From positions 248,001 through 312,000 of the forward strand of contig NZ_JACYXI010000001.1 of NCBI RefSeq assembly GCF_014842915.1: a stretch of 64,000 nucleotides of DNA, read 5' to 3'. The notes under the pieces were generated by a model, which did not search any database, was not told the DNA's origin, and saw only the letters and a program-made list of their open reading frames with translations. The translations under genes were made by a program, and so were the position numbers. Shown one piece after another: positions 37,613 to 45,694 of this stretch (the first letter of the stretch is position 1; the number at the start of each line of letters is the position of its first letter). The DNA comes from Roseibium litorale (lineage in GTDB: Bacteria; Pseudomonadota; Alphaproteobacteria; Rhizobiales; Stappiaceae).

Positions 37613-38316
37613 CAGACTGTTTCCCCGAAAAGGTTGGTTTCAAAGAGGCTGTCAAAGCCTGGCAGACGCGACAGGGCGCCATCCAGCTCGTCGAAATGGC
37701 CGATCACCGCATGAGCCCCGGCCGCCGCCAGCTGCGCGGCATCGTGATAACCCCAGGTGACACCAATAGCATAGACCCCGGCGGCCCGTGCCATCTCCAT
37801 GTCATAGGAGGTGTCGCCGATCATCACGGTTCGGGTCTTCTCAGCCCCCGTCTCGGACAAGGCCCTGAAGATCATGTCAGGATGTGGCTTGGAGGGAGAC
37901 GTGTCCGCCGTCTGAACAGTCACGAACCGCCCATGCAGTCCATGCACCTCGACCATGTGATCCACGCCGCGCCGCGCCTTGCCCGTTGCGACACCGACAA
38001 GAACGTCGTCCTTTGCCGCCAGACGGTCCAGTGCCTCGCGCGTGCCCGGATACAACGGATCGTGGTCCAGTCCCGCAGCCCTGCGGGAGATCTTGCAGGC
38101 GCGGTAGGCATCGGACATGGCTCCTGCCAGATGCGCATTGTCCGGCCCAGCCAGCCGGGCAAAGGCTTGCTCCAGCGACAAGCCAACAATGGACAGCGCC
38201 GTGCGCCGGTCCGGCATCGGCAGATTGACCGCGGCAAAGCCCACTTCCAGACCGTGCAGGATGGTCTCCTGACTGTCCACCAGCGTGCCGTCGCAGTCGA
38301 AGATGACGAGATACAT
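37612..38316 (-). CDS. HAD-superfamily hydrolase, Gph-like
   Basis: 234 residues. Motif I is IFDCDGTLVDSQ near residue 6, motif II VGVATGKARRG, motif III/IV in SPSKPHPDMIF and MIGDTSYDMEMARAAG. It resembles phosphoglycolate phosphatase-type enzymes, but the exact substrate is unknown. Co-transcribed with and translationally coupled to the ATP12 gene. A second HAD phosphatase, only distantly similar, lies at 21828. Confidence 0.92.
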   Translation of the reverse strand: MYLVIFDCDGTLVDSQETILHGLEVGFAAVNLPMPDRRTALSIVGLSLEQAFARLAGPDNAHLAGAMSDAYRACKISRRAAGLDHDPLYPGTREALDRLAAKDDVLVGVATGKARRGVDHMVEVHGLHGRFVTVQTADTSPSKPHPDMIFRALSETGAEKTRTVMIGDTSYDMEMARAAGVYAIGVTWGYHDAAQLAAAGAHAVIGHFDELDGALSRLPGFDSLFETNLFGETV

Positions 38317-38429
38317 GGAAACTCCGCAACCAGCGCCGTTTCAAGGCGCGTTAAGCGCCGCATGTGGCCGGTTTTGACGGCAAGGTCAAGAGGCTGGAGG
38401 CCCCAGCCTCTCCTCACCTGCCCGGGGGC

Positions 38430-39215
38430 TCAAGCCTCGACCGGCTTCCTCGCGGTGAAAACCGTCCAGCGGTCCCGCTCCCGGATCTCTCCGCTCCCGG
38501 GCGCATGGAGCATCACTTCGGAAATCAGCTGTTCAAGCTCGGCATCGTCCAGCTCATGCAAGATCGAGCGTCCCGTCCGGTTCCGGAGATCGTCCGCAAG
38601 CGCCTGGCGGTCTGGATAGATCTTGCGGGTCTCCCAGAGCGTCTGGCTGGCCGTCTCCTCAAACCCCGCCGCTGCCAGAGCGGCTTGAACTGTAGCCCCA
38701 TCCGGACGGCGGGACATTTCCTTGTCGAGCAAGCGCGGCAGCGCCTTGAAGAAGTAGCCCCTGAGATGCTCGGTGGTGGCAGGCTGAAGCACATCGTCCA
38801 TCGTCCGGTGCTGCACGATCAGCAGCCCGCCCGGACGCAAGATGCGAAAAGCCTCGCGGAAGGCAGGCACAAGAGCGGCAAGGTGATGGATCAGCGCCCG
38901 CTCGAAGACGACGTCGAAATGTGCGGCTTCCAGCCCCGTTTCCTCCGCACTGCCCTTTCGGAAATGAACGCCAGTGAGATCCGCAGCCTTCTTCCCCGCG
39001 GTCGCAACCATTACCTCGGAAAAATCAACGCCTTCTACATGACCGGCGCCGAGCTCTCTCCATGCCCGTGTATAGACCCCGCCGCCACAGCCGATATCCG
39101 CAACCTGTGCGCCTTTAGGGTTCAACAGCCCTACCATCGCACTGTGCCATTCCGCCGCCGCACTGCGCTTTGCATAGGTGTCTGCGTTGCTCTCTGCATG
39201 AAAATCAATGGCCAT
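38430..39215 (-). CDS. Class I SAM-dependent methyltransferase
   Basis: 261 residues from ATG 39215 (preceded by GGAGAG). The SAM-binding motif is ADIGCGGGVYTRAWRE, with FDVVFERALIHHL and a later RILRPGGLLIVQHRT. These are UbiE/type 11-like features, but the acceptor is unknown. A 12-base perfect inverted repeat directly upstream of the start region (39229-39260) suggests a dedicated regulator. It lies between the HAD gene and a DUF486 membrane gene, all leftward. Confidence 0.88.
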   Translation of the reverse strand: MAIDFHAESNADTYAKRSAAAEWHSAMVGLLNPKGAQVADIGCGGGVYTRAWRELGAGHVEGVDFSEVMVATAGKKAADLTGVHFRKGSAEETGLEAAHFDVVFERALIHHLAALVPAFREAFRILRPGGLLIVQHRTMDDVLQPATTEHLRGYFFKALPRLLDKEMSRRPDGATVQAALAAAGFEETASQTLWETRKIYPDRQALADDLRNRTGRSILHELDDAELEQLISEVMLHAPGSGEIRERDRWTVFTARKPVEA

Positions 39216-39228
39216 GACGATCTCTCCG

Positions 39229-39260
39229 TTGAAATTGTATTCAACCGTATACAATTTCAA
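39229..39260. promoter_or_regulatory. Inverted repeat upstream of the methyltransferase gene
   Basis: TTGAAATTGTAT (39229-39240) and ATACAATTTCAA (39249-39260), perfect 12-base arms with an 8-base spacer, ending 13 bases before the methyltransferase start codon. Such spacing suits a dimeric repressor such as a GntR- or TetR-type protein; no such gene is adjacent. It is also within reach of the DUF486 gene's 3' end. Confidence 0.65.
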
Positions 39261-39374
39261 TCGGCAAAGCAAAACCCCCGGAAGACAAAATTCCGCCCCT
39301 CAAAAGTGCAAAGGCCTCCTCACCCATCTCCGGCAGAGACAGACCAGGAATAAACAAGCGTCTCGAGTGTTTGG

Positions 39375-39722
39375 TCAGCCCTTGAAAACGAAGGCCGCAC
39401 CAGCCGCGATCAGGACAAAGCCGATGACATGATTGAATGTCAGGCTTTCCTTCAGCCAGAAAACCGAGAAACCGGAGAACACCAGAAGCGTAATGACCTC
39501 CTGCATGGTTTTGAGCTGCGCCGCGGAATAGACACTGCTGCCGATCCGGTTGGCGGGAACCGCCAGGCAATACTCAAAGAAGGCAATGCCCCAGCTGATC
39601 ACAATCACCAGGACAAGCGACGCCCCCTTGTGTTTCAGATGCCCGTACCACGCGAAGGTCATGAACACATTGGAGCCCACCAGCAGAAGCGGCGGCAGAA
39701 AGAAAGCCATGGATTGTGGCAT
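39375..39722 (-). CDS. DMT-type small membrane protein (DUF486)
   Basis: 115 residues from ATG 39722, with four hydrophobic segments: FFLPPLLLVGSNVFMTFAWY at the start, LVLVIVISWGIAFFEYCLAV, then LKTMQEVITLLVFSGFSVFW and VIGFVLIAAGAAFVFKG. Typical of the four-helix DUF486 family distantly related to small multidrug transporters. Substrate unknown. An upstream in-frame start at 39758 would add 12 hydrophilic residues. Confidence 0.9.
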   Translation of the reverse strand: MPQSMAFFLPPLLLVGSNVFMTFAWYGHLKHKGASLVLVIVISWGIAFFEYCLAVPANRIGSSVYSAAQLKTMQEVITLLVFSGFSVFWLKESLTFNHVIGFVLIAAGAAFVFKG

Positions 39723-39939
39723 TGCGGTCTCGTTCGGGAAGGGAGGGCGCGGTCTCAAGCCTGGGAGCAGCAGTGAAACAGAACGCGGGAAGCTACACCC
39801 TCAAAAGAAGAGTTTTTTATGACCTGCCCGGAAACTGACAGGCAACCCGCGCAGTCCAGGCACAGGCTAGACAGGGCAAGGACCTTGATCCGCGCGGCGT
39901 CAAGGCAAGCCGCTTTCTAAAGCTGTGGTAGTAGCCGGC

Positions 39940-40977
39940 TCATGCAGCCTCAACCCGGGAGAGCCAATCGACAAACGTGCCACCCGTTCTGGTGGACGCT
40001 GCACCTTGATTGAAGATATGCGCCGATCTGGCTTCGCTCGGATTGCAGCCATAACGGTCACGGAACTGACGGCTGAAGGCGGACATATTGGTGTAACCAT
40101 ACTCATAGGCAACCGAGCTGATCAGCTTGCGCTCCCCCGGCTTGATCAGCACATTCCAGCACGCGGCCAGACGGCGGTTCTTGATGTAGGTCGCGACACC
40201 GCCATGCGCTTCGAAGAGATAGTAGAGGTTACGCCGGGACAGGCCAAGCCGGGCACAGATCATATCGGGAGAAAGATCGGGAGACTTCAGGTTCTGAGCG
40301 ATGAAGCGGCGGGCCCTGTCGAAATTCACAGCCGTGATAGGCGCTTGCGCTGCCGCCAGAGTATCCGGGGTCTGCCGCACCATTGCCCGGACCAGCGAGC
40401 CGAGCGCCTCGTTGACCGCAGCCCCATCTATCACCGTCAACGTGTCGGCGCGTTTTTTCACCGTCAGGACGAAATCGGCGATGATCTGGGCCATGGGCCC
40501 TCTCACACTGAGCTGCGAAGCCCGGTCAAGCTCATCCGCGATATCCCAATAATCATCCCGGCTGAAGAACAGACTGGAATAGCTCGCAGCCTCCAGCTTT
40601 CCGGCAAAAGGCATCGCGTAGGAATACATGGCAAGATCACCTGCTCCTACCTGGAAGCCCCGCTGATCGCTGTTGACGGCAATACGGCCATCAGTCACCA
40701 CACCCAAGCACCAGTGATCGAGCCGTGACCGTCGGATCGCCTCGTCATTGTAATTGATCACAAGCGGCGGAAAGTCGTAGTTGCACATGACAACCCGGCC
40801 CAGCTGAAACAATTCGGCGCTGGCATCAAAGCCTTCGCTCCGGGGGCCGACAGTCTCAAGGTCTGCCATCCCCAGATTGAAGCCGCACCAGGCGTCGAAT
40901 TGCTCATGCTGACTGAAGTTCCTGGTCGAAAACTTCATGCCAGGAACTGCCGGTGCGATCGAGCCACTCTCTTCCAT
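39940..40977 (-). CDS. AraC-family transcriptional regulator
   Basis: 345 residues. The C-terminal two-HTH AraC domain is clear: LSPDMICARLGLSRRNLYYL, then SVAYEYGYTNMSAFSRQFRDRYG. The N-terminal AraC-binding-like domain (WCLGVVTDGRIAVNS, VGAGDLAMYSYAMPF) senses an unknown ligand. It is read leftward toward the DUF486 gene with 217 bases between, so it may control that group. Confidence 0.93.
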   Translation of the reverse strand: MEESGSIAPAVPGMKFSTRNFSQHEQFDAWCGFNLGMADLETVGPRSEGFDASAELFQLGRVVMCNYDFPPLVINYNDEAIRRSRLDHWCLGVVTDGRIAVNSDQRGFQVGAGDLAMYSYAMPFAGKLEAASYSSLFFSRDDYWDIADELDRASQLSVRGPMAQIIADFVLTVKKRADTLTVIDGAAVNEALGSLVRAMVRQTPDTLAAAQAPITAVNFDRARRFIAQNLKSPDLSPDMICARLGLSRRNLYYLFEAHGGVATYIKNRRLAACWNVLIKPGERKLISSVAYEYGYTNMSAFSRQFRDRYGCNPSEARSAHIFNQGAASTRTGGTFVDWLSRVEAA

Positions 40978-41396
40978 AACCGAGTTCTACCCTAGTAAAC
41001 CTGCCCACAGAGCATCCCCCTTCTGACCCAGTTTCACTGCCCCTGAAGGTCATGTCCCGTCCGCTCCAACGCGGAGCCCGGAAAGTGCTCGAAGGTTAGA
41101 AGATGCCAGAAACATCAGGAGAAAGACAACCTCTGCATTGCGCGAATACGAAGCAGAGCCGGTTTTCGCCGTGACGACTGCGATTGCGCTACAGTGTCTC
41201 GCGCACGCCGAAGCAGACGATAAACAGCATCGCAAACCGCGCCGATGGTTTGAGGTCAGGCGCTGGCCAATTGAATCAGCTTCTGAACAAAGTCAAAAAA
41301 CTGCTTGCAAACAAGGCGTTGACCCTGGAACCGGACTCAAGACAACAAGTTCGCAACCCTGCAAAAGCAGCAGAGCCGATGTCTCCCAGCCGGGTT
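40978..41396. other. 419-base intergenic stretch
   Basis: Between the rluC stop and the AraC gene start, both on the minus strand. I see no gene or repeat; the part near 40978 should hold the araC-type gene's promoter. Confidence 0.5.
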
Positions 41397-42416
41397 TCAG
41401 CGCTTGGCGAGTTCCTCATCCGGCTCGTCCGTCTCCGGATCATAGTCGGTGGTATCGAAGCCAAGCAGGTTCCAGGTCTGCTGCATGTGAGGCGGCAGAG
41501 GAGCGGAGACATCGATCATGCCGTGTCCGGACGGATGTGGAATGACGATCCGGCGGGCCAGCAGGTGCAGGCGGTTCTGGATGCCGCCGGGCAGCTCCCA
41601 GTTCTCGATGTTGAAATACTTGTCGTCGCCAATGATCGGATGGCCGATATGGGCCGCATGGGCACGCAGCTGGTGCGTACGCCCGGTCACCGGCTTCAAG
41701 GTCACCCAGGACAGCTTCTGAGCCGACTGTTCAAAGACGGAATAGATCGAGACCGCATGCTGGGCACTGTCGTCGCCGTGACGGGCTACCTTCATCCGCT
41801 CCTCGCCCTCATCGCGGGCAAGATAAGTGGAGATACGCCCCTGCTTCGGCTTGGGAACACCTGCCAGCATTGCCCAATAGATCTTGCGCGTATTGCGGTG
41901 ACGGAACGACTTGGTCAGCTCCTGAGCGGCCAGACGGGTCTTGGCGACCAGAATGATACCCGAGGTTTCCCGGTCGAGGCGGTGAACCAAGCGGGGCTTG
42001 TTCCCCTTCTTGTCTGTGAACGCGTCCAGCATGCCATCCAGATGGCGCTTGAGCCCCGAGCCGCCCTGCACGGCAAGGCCGGCGGGCTTGTTCAGCACCA
42101 TGACCTGGCTGTCCTCGTAAAGCATCATGCCCTCGATGGCAGCCCGGTCGCTTTCCACCAGCTTGGTCGACTTCGGCTTGGCATTCTTCTTGTCATCCGC
42201 AGGCAGCTCGATGCCCAGCGGCGGAATACGCACGGTCTGGCCATTGGCGAGACGAGTGTTGGTTTCCGCCCGCTTGCCATCGACACGCACCTGTCCGGTC
42301 CGCACCAGTTTCTGCAGATGGCCGAAGCCAAGCCCCGGAAAATGGACCTTGAACCAACGGTCGAGGCGCATGCCCGCTTCATCGGCGGTCACTTGTTTCT
42401 GTTCAATACCGGACAT
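41397..42416 (-). CDS. rluC: RluC-like 23S rRNA pseudouridine synthase
   Basis: 339 residues from ATG 42416. The S4 RNA-binding domain covers about residues 16-75 (MRLDRWFKVHFPGLGFGHLQ), and the catalytic Asp148 is in VHRLDRETSGI, followed by RKIYWAMLAGVPKP and GRTHQLRAHAAHIGHPI. It makes pseudouridine in 23S rRNA. Between the S4 and catalytic domains there is a Lys-rich insert (DDKKNAKPKSTK). The frame is open to 42548, but the extra part is not conserved in character. It follows crcB in the same direction. Confidence 0.95.
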   Translation of the reverse strand: MSGIEQKQVTADEAGMRLDRWFKVHFPGLGFGHLQKLVRTGQVRVDGKRAETNTRLANGQTVRIPPLGIELPADDKKNAKPKSTKLVESDRAAIEGMMLYEDSQVMVLNKPAGLAVQGGSGLKRHLDGMLDAFTDKKGNKPRLVHRLDRETSGIILVAKTRLAAQELTKSFRHRNTRKIYWAMLAGVPKPKQGRISTYLARDEGEERMKVARHGDDSAQHAVSIYSVFEQSAQKLSWVTLKPVTGRTHQLRAHAAHIGHPIIGDDKYFNIENWELPGGIQNRLHLLARRIVIPHPSGHGMIDVSAPLPPHMQQTWNLLGFDTTDYDPETDEPDEELAKR

Positions 42417-42554
42417 CAGATTTCTCTCGGGCGCCTCAAAAGGCGCGTCTCGCAGTGTGTGGCACAGTGCCCCTGCGCAATTTGTTCCCGCGTATAGGCG
42501 CAAATGCGCCAATTTGGAAGCCCTTCCCTTGACCGGAAGGTCAGACAACGCCCG

Positions 42555-42938
42555 TCAGGCGGCCATATGGCGCATGATCTGCAGTCCGGCGAACACCGCT
42601 GCCAGGGAGACAATCACCGACAGAGCGACATATCCCAGCGCCAGTTCCCACTGCCCCCGCTCCCAAAGGAAAGCCGTATCGAGCGAAAAGGACGAGAAAG
42701 TCGTGAATCCGCCAAGAAACCCGGTCGCGGCCAGCAGCCGGATATCCTGGGAGTAAGGCACATCGTGGCGGGCGAGAAAACCGATGAACAGGCCCATGAT
42801 CAGTGAGCCAACGACATTCACGGTCAATGTGCCATAGGGAAAGCCGGAGCCGAGATGCCGCAGAGCCAAAAGGCCGACCAGATGGCGCCCTCCAGCCCCG
42901 AGACCGCCCCCCAGCATGACGAGAAGAAGATGTTTCAT
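42555..42938 (-). CDS. crcB: Fluoride channel CrcB (Fluc)
   Basis: 127 residues with four hydrophobic segments. The Fluc signatures are GGGLGAGGRHLVG, the TLTVNVVGSLIMGL segment with the conserved Asn, and GFLGGFTTFSSFSLD with the phenylalanine box. It exports fluoride as an inverted dimer. No fluoride riboswitch is visible upstream. Leftward operon with rluC. Confidence 0.95.
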   Translation of the reverse strand: MKHLLLVMLGGGLGAGGRHLVGLLALRHLGSGFPYGTLTVNVVGSLIMGLFIGFLARHDVPYSQDIRLLAATGFLGGFTTFSSFSLDTAFLWERGQWELALGYVALSVIVSLAAVFAGLQIMRHMAA

Positions 42939-43002
42939 GCGGGCAACTTACCCATCCCCAGACCGCGCTTCCAGCCTATTTTCTCATCACCGGCACCCGG
43001 TT

Positions 43003-43815
43003 TCACTCACCGGGTACCCGCGTTTTATCTGCCGCTCTGATTGCCGGAGTCTCCGCAACAGTCTCACCAATAGTCTCGAAGACCTTGACCTGCTCGTCGT
43101 AATCCGGAGCGATGGTGCCGCAGACCCGGTCCCAGAACGAGAAGAAATTGGCGAAGTTGTAGCGGAACTTGGAGTGATGCTGATCGTGGAATGTCACGCA
43201 GACCATGGGGGATGGCAGCCGCGACAGGGGCGAGGCATAGAACTCGAAGCCGGAATGGCCGATGGTGCCGTTGAAGTGGTCCCATAGCCGGTGGACGATC
43301 AGCACCTCGATCGGGATCGGCAGGAGGACGACCGCCCACAGATAGTAGCACTGCATGACGAAGGCATCGACCAGATCGTCCGAATAGGTGCTCCAAACGG
43401 TCGGGGCGACCGAGCGGTGATGCTCCGCATGAAAGCGGTACATCAGCTTGGTGTGCATCAAGCGGTGGCCCCAATAGAACCAGGTGTCGAAGGCCACGAC
43501 GGACACGGCGAACATCAGGATCGCGGACCACCAGGTCAGCGGCAGCGGATCCACCAGGGTCCAGCCCTTGTAGGAAAGGAAAATACCGCCCGCCATGCAC
43601 CCCGCAGTCACGGTCAGCGACCAGACGCTCTGGCGGATTTCCTTCCACATGCGCTTTTCGCCGCGGCGGTTTTTCTGGATCCGGTGCTCCGGATGCCGGT
43701 TCTGGATCTGGACCAGAACCCAGCCCGTGGCGAAATACAGAAAGACATTGATTCCGTAGACCGCCACGTAAAACGGCAGGAACTCCAGCAGGGTATCAAG
43801 AACTTGGGTCAACAT
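43003..43815 (-). CDS. Sterol desaturase/fatty acid hydroxylase family protein 1
   Basis: 270 residues with several hydrophobic segments and the di-iron histidine boxes HRLMH, FHAEHH and FHDQHHSKFRY, plus HSGFEFY. The end FSFWDRVCGTIAPDYDEQVK is shared with the two neighbours. It is an integral-membrane oxygenase probably acting on lipid tails or a sterol/hopanoid-like substrate. Third in transcription order of three paralogs, about 178 bases after paralog 2. ATG 43815 is chosen; the frame extends upstream to 43932. Confidence 0.9.
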   Translation of the reverse strand: MLTQVLDTLLEFLPFYVAVYGINVFLYFATGWVLVQIQNRHPEHRIQKNRRGEKRMWKEIRQSVWSLTVTAGCMAGGIFLSYKGWTLVDPLPLTWWSAILMFAVSVVAFDTWFYWGHRLMHTKLMYRFHAEHHRSVAPTVWSTYSDDLVDAFVMQCYYLWAVVLLPIPIEVLIVHRLWDHFNGTIGHSGFEFYASPLSRLPSPMVCVTFHDQHHSKFRYNFANFFSFWDRVCGTIAPDYDEQVKVFETIGETVAETPAIRAADKTRVPGE

Positions 43816-43993
43816 AGCTTTCCGGTCACCGTAACTTGCGCCGATCGCGCAAAACCGCCTGAAACACTCCAGCGGCCGCGCCCCGCTGAAATCGCGAAGG
43901 GCTGATTTTTCACAAATAGTGCCGCACTGCATTGCACTGCATCAAGGCTTATTCGTGATTTCCTGCAATCCAGACGCTTGCAGGCCCGCCCGT

Positions 43994-44782
43994 TCAGGCT
44001 TCCGGCGCCGTCCGTGCCACCTTCGTGATGGCACTGTCCGGCACGTCACCGGTCTCCTCCATCTGACGGACGAAGTCGTCATAGCCCGGATGCACCGTTC
44101 CGCAAAGCCGGTCCCAGACCGACAGGAAGTTGCCGAAATTATAGTGGAACTGGGAGTGGTGCAGATCGTGGAACGTGGTGCAGATCAGCGGGAACGGCCA
44201 GCGCGAGCTCTTTGAGGCAAAGAACTCAAATCCGGAATGGCCGATCATACCTGAGATTTGATCGAACAGGCGCAGAGCAAAAACGCTGAGCGCAGGAACC
44301 GGCAGCACGAACCAGACCAAAAGATAAAACCCGTGTTCAATAACAGTGTCGACGGTGGTCGAACTGTCATTGCTCCATGCTGTGGGGGCAACGGACTTGT
44401 GATGCGGCAGGTGCCACTTGTAGAGCGGGCCCCAATGCAGGATCCGGTGCCCCCAATAAAACCAGGCATCGAAGAGCACGAAACACACCGCAAACATCAG
44501 CGGGAAAGACCACCAGCTCAAGGCCAGCGGGGAAACCAGCGTCCAGCCCTGTGTCTGAGCAAAATAGCCGGAGGACAGTAACAGCGAGGACGTTGCCAGA
44601 GCCTTGAGCGACGCCCGGATTTCCAGCCTGATACGGCTGGACCCGTCCCGCGTCTTCTGAATTCTGCGCTCCGGATGCCGGTTGATGACCCATGTCATCC
44701 CTAGCCCTGTCGCAAAATAGACGCTGAGCATTGCGGCATAGATAACGCAGACGATCAGGAGATAATCAAAAAACAGCTGCAC
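43994..44782 (-). CDS. Sterol desaturase/fatty acid hydroxylase family protein 2
   Basis: 262 residues. Histidine boxes HRILH, WHLPHH, FHDLHHSQFHY, with GHSGFEFFAS and SVWDRLCGTVHPGYDD near the end. Starts MQLFFDYLLIVCVIYAAMLS, which is the first membrane segment. It begins 3 bases after the stop of paralog 3, so they are on one transcript. Substrate unknown; the conserved spacing of boxes is identical to its neighbours. Confidence 0.92.
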   Translation of the reverse strand: MQLFFDYLLIVCVIYAAMLSVYFATGLGMTWVINRHPERRIQKTRDGSSRIRLEIRASLKALATSSLLLSSGYFAQTQGWTLVSPLALSWWSFPLMFAVCFVLFDAWFYWGHRILHWGPLYKWHLPHHKSVAPTAWSNDSSTTVDTVIEHGFYLLVWFVLPVPALSVFALRLFDQISGMIGHSGFEFFASKSSRWPFPLICTTFHDLHHSQFHYNFGNFLSVWDRLCGTVHPGYDDFVRQMEETGDVPDSAITKVARTAPEA

Positions 44783-44785
44783 AGC

Positions 44786-45592
44786 TCAATCCTTCGCCTG
44801 AGCAGGGCTCGAAGCCGCTTCCTGGGAAGTGCCTCGGGAATACAGCGCCTCAAACCACTTGACCCTTTTGTCATAATCCGGGTGGACGGTGCCGCACAGC
44901 CGGTCCCAGAAAGAGAAGTAATTGGCGTAATTGTAGACGAAATACTGGTGGTGCTGGTCATGAAAGAGCGTGCAGAGCATCAGCCAGGGAGCCCGTGCCA
45001 TCCGGCCTGCGAAATGCTCAAATCCGCAATGGCCAACCAGAGCCGAAACCTGATCGAACAGCCGATGCGCAAGCAGAACCACGGGTGGAATGGGAACAAC
45101 GAATAACACCAAAGCGTAGTAGGTGTGGGCAAAGAGGGTATCAACCGTCGAGCCTGAGTCGTTCGACCAAACAGTCGGCGTGATGTTTAGGTGATGTGGC
45201 TTGTGAAAACGGTAAAACGTCTTCGTGTGCAGGATCCTGTGCCCCCAATAGAACCAGGTATCGTGCAGGAGAACCGAGACCGCAAAAAACACCGGGGCCG
45301 ACCACCACGACAGTTCAAAGGGCGCAATCGTCCAGCCCTGGTGCTGAGCAAAAAGTCCCGCACTCAGGCAAAGGCTCGTCACCAGCAGCTGAACAAGCGA
45401 AGACTTGATGTCCTCTTTCGCTTGCCGGCTGGAGTGTCTGGATTGGATGCGGCGTTCCGGATGACGCTGGTTCAACCAGGTTACACCCAAGCCTACGGAA
45501 AAAAGAACCACAAGGCTTGCAACATAGATCACTGCGGCCAGGCCCGCGAATGTCAGGAAACCATCCAAAAAGTCAGGATCAAATGGGTGCAT
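44786..45592 (-). CDS. Sterol desaturase/fatty acid hydroxylase family protein 3
   Basis: 268 residues. Histidine boxes HRILH, FHKPHH, FHDQHHQYFVY, with GHCGFEHF (a Cys where the other two have Ser) and FSFWDRLCGTVHPDYDKR. Membrane segments are near residues 13-32 and 75-100. It is the first of the three paralogs in transcription order and follows the patatin-like gene by 102 bases. Confidence 0.92.
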   Translation of the reverse strand: MHPFDPDFLDGFLTFAGLAAVIYVASLVVLFSVGLGVTWLNQRHPERRIQSRHSSRQAKEDIKSSLVQLLVTSLCLSAGLFAQHQGWTIAPFELSWWSAPVFFAVSVLLHDTWFYWGHRILHTKTFYRFHKPHHLNITPTVWSNDSGSTVDTLFAHTYYALVLFVVPIPPVVLLAHRLFDQVSALVGHCGFEHFAGRMARAPWLMLCTLFHDQHHQYFVYNYANYFSFWDRLCGTVHPDYDKRVKWFEALYSRGTSQEAASSPAQAKD

Positions 45593-45694
45593 GAAATACC
45601 GGCCAGTCGCTAGGAGCGGAATGCAGAATGCGCAAAACCAGTCCGGAACTAAACACAGGTGCAGTGCAATGCCAAGCCGTGTTGGGACAACGGT

